Shown: piece after piece, positions 31,155 to 32,580 of the stretch | How the letters are laid out: the number at the start of each line of letters is the position of its first letter | Numbering within the stretch: position 1 is the stretch's first letter | Assembly (NCBI GenBank): GCA_964522605.1 | Contig: CAZFWV010000042.1 | Location: 1 to 32,580, forward strand | DNA length: 32,580 nucleotides | Origin: CAVZLD01 sp964522605 | GTDB taxonomy: Bacteria > Planctomycetota > Planctomycetia > Pirellulales > Pirellulaceae | Direction of reading: 5' to 3' | Notes under the pieces: generated by a model | What the model was told of the DNA's origin: nothing | Seen by the model: only the letters and a program-made list of their open reading frames with translations | Databases searched by the model: none | Position numbers and translations under genes: made by a program

Positions 31155-32546
31155 TCAGACCGAATCGGGGATGACCCAGGGTGCGCGATAGGTCCGGCGA
31201 AAAAGCTCCATCGCGGCCGGATGGTCAACGATCTGTTCACTGTCCGCGTCGATTCGCAGTTTCTTTCCACCCAGCCGGTAACTGATGTTCGCGTAATGGG
31301 TCCACAGCGCGCTGCGGTGCCCCTCCAGGACGTCGGCGTTCGGGCGCTGGCGCGTGCGGATGCATTCGAGAAAATTCGCTTTGTGTTCGGCGTCGGGAAA
31401 TCGGCCGTACTGCTGCGCCGAAACGACCGGCTCCCGACTCTTGGGCCGGTCAAAGACCTGCCAACCGCCCCCATGCCGGCCGACAACCATCAATCCTTCT
31501 GTGCCGAAAATCTCGATCCGGGTGGCGTTTTGCATCCAGAGAGGAAACAGGTCGGAGTCCCGCACTTCGGGATCCGTCTTGAGCATGTAATCGCCGAACA
31601 GCGTTAGTTCGAAACTCACCAGCAAGCCGTCAAAGTCATAGAGTGCGATTTGTGTGTCCGGTGTTTCCGCGACGAGTTGCTCCGGGTTGGAAGCGAACCG
31701 ACCGCCGGTGGAGTAGACGGTTCGTGGATATGTGACGCCGAGCAGCCAGCGGGCCAGGTCAAGCTGATGGCTGGCGTCGTTCGCAATGTCGCCGCCGGAA
31801 TAGCGCCACAGGTGATGCCAGTTCGCGTGCCATGCAGAATTGTAGGCATGGTCCGGTGCGGGGCCGTTCCAGATGTTCCAGTCCAAGCCCGGAGGCGGAT
31901 CGCCGTCGGCTTGTTTGGGTGACATGCCCCAAGGCGGTTTTTGATTGTAGACCCGACACAGATGAATCGTCCCGAGCCGACCTTCGGCCAGGTAGTCGCG
32001 CGCCGCCATGTTGTAGGCCGCACTCCGGTTCTGGGTTCCGATCTGCACGACTCGGTCGTACTTCCGTGCCGCTTCGACCATCTTCTGGCCTTCCCAGCAG
32101 CTGTGGTGCGCCGGTTTTTCGACATACACATCCTTGCCGGCCTGGCAGGCCCAGACGGTCGACAAGGCATGCCAGTGGTCCGGCGTCGCGCTGACGATGG
32201 CGTCGACCGCCGGATCATCCAGCGCCCGGCGCAGATCGGTAACGGCTTGCGGGTTGCGGCCGTTCTGCAGCTTGGCAAATGTTCCGACGCGCGATTCCGC
32301 CTTCCGCGAATCCGGGTCGCAGATGTAGGCATATTCGCAATCGTCACGGCTGAGAAATCCGCGCTGGGGATGGGTCGCGAGATCTGTTCCGCGACCGCCA
32401 ACGCCGACGGCGGCCAGCAGGATCTTATCGGCGGCGGGTGCACCACGCGCCGACCCCGGGTTTGTCAGGATCGTCAGGCCGGCCGCACTGCCGAGGACCG
32501 TACGAGTGGATTGAGTAAGAAACTGTCGGCGATTGGACCGTTGCAT
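31155..32546 (-). CDS. Tat-signal Gfo/Idh/MocA-family oxidoreductase
   Basis: A 463-residue paralogue of the neighbouring oxidoreductase. Tat signal SNRRQFLTQSTRTVLGSAAG (residues 4-23). Rossmann motif GVGGRG at about 48-53, EKP in DVYVEKPAHHS at about 140-150, and GDIANDASHQLDLARWLLG in the catalytic region (His and Asp conserved in position). Sequence similarity with the other paralogue is limited to these motifs, so it is not a recent duplicate. The start has a GGGGA sequence nine bases upstream, close to the window edge. Confidence 0.88.
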   Translation of the reverse strand: MQRSNRRQFLTQSTRTVLGSAAGLTILTNPGSARGAPAADKILLAAVGVGGRGTDLATHPQRGFLSRDDCEYAYICDPDSRKAESRVGTFAKLQNGRNPQAVTDLRRALDDPAVDAIVSATPDHWHALSTVWACQAGKDVYVEKPAHHSCWEGQKMVEAARKYDRVVQIGTQNRSAAYNMAARDYLAEGRLGTIHLCRVYNQKPPWGMSPKQADGDPPPGLDWNIWNGPAPDHAYNSAWHANWHHLWRYSGGDIANDASHQLDLARWLLGVTYPRTVYSTGGRFASNPEQLVAETPDTQIALYDFDGLLVSFELTLFGDYMLKTDPEVRDSDLFPLWMQNATRIEIFGTEGLMVVGRHGGGWQVFDRPKSREPVVSAQQYGRFPDAEHKANFLECIRTRQRPNADVLEGHRSALWTHYANISYRLGGKKLRIDADSEQIVDHPAAMELFRRTYRAPWVIPDSV

Positions 32547-32580
32547 GGCGGGTCCCCAGATGCTGGCGGGAGGGAGGGGA

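Noticed and set aside
29366..32546. Recent tandem duplication of the two oxidoreductase genes
   Set aside because: Apart from the Tat, Rossmann and EKP motifs their sequences differ widely, so they are old paralogues that happen to be adjacent.
1..32580. CRISPR arrays, tRNA or rRNA genes, insertion sequences and prophage
   Set aside because: No regularly spaced direct repeats, no cloverleaf or rRNA-like stretches, and no transposase, integrase or phage genes were found on either strand.

Overview
The window reads as a GC-rich bacterial chromosome, most likely a member of the Planctomycetota. This is inferred from the combination of Tat-exported Gfo/Idh/MocA oxidoreductases, a DUF4912 protein with a Rho-N-like head, a long EpsC/SrpH-type serine acetyltransferase, an EF-G-2-like GTPase, ATP synthase b and c subunits with signal peptides, and many palindromic intergenic repeats. 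No rRNA, tRNA, CRISPR array, transposase or phage gene was seen.

Left part (1-8354, plus strand): a possible edge-truncated minus-strand frame, an A24 prepilin peptidase, a repeat-rich spacer, an OmpA-family lipoprotein with a Gln-rich coiled coil, hisH and hisA, an EF-G-2-like factor, a 530-nt spacer with three strong hairpins, and a serine O-acetyltransferase. Next comes a convergent junction carrying two copies of a palindromic repeat, one of which contains the stop codon of the next gene.

Centre (8421-19069, minus strand): a complete F1Fo ATP synthase operon in the order atpZ - atpI-like - a - c - b - delta - alpha - gamma - beta - epsilon, followed 29 nt later by a large YfhO-family membrane protein. 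A 100-N assembly gap removes the end of the gamma gene and part of the gamma-beta spacer.

Centre-right (19370-26797, plus strand): a tightly packed Mrp-type cation/proton antiporter operon in the order E-F-G-(MbhD/MbhE)-B-C-D-D2-small membrane protein-D3. The MrpA C-terminal module is a free-standing protein. Three NuoL/M/N-like subunits all keep the Glu and Lys expected of proton channels. The Mrp and ATP synthase operons are divergent, and the 300-nt spacer between them holds one good sigma70-type promoter for each direction (both with 17-nt spacers). The layout suggests two ion-coupled membrane machines placed back to back: one uses the proton gradient for ATP, the other exchanges protons for cations.

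Right part (26798-32580): a leader with nested hairpins, a DUF4912 protein followed almost directly by a LarE-like sulfur transferase, a convergent terminator-like hairpin, and two minus-strand Tat-signal oxidoreductases separated by a spacer with an extended -10 promoter and a 20-bp perfect inverted repeat. The left and right ends are ordinary housekeeping or accessory genes. The antiporter architecture, the b/c subunit extensions and the intergenic repeat families are the most notable content.
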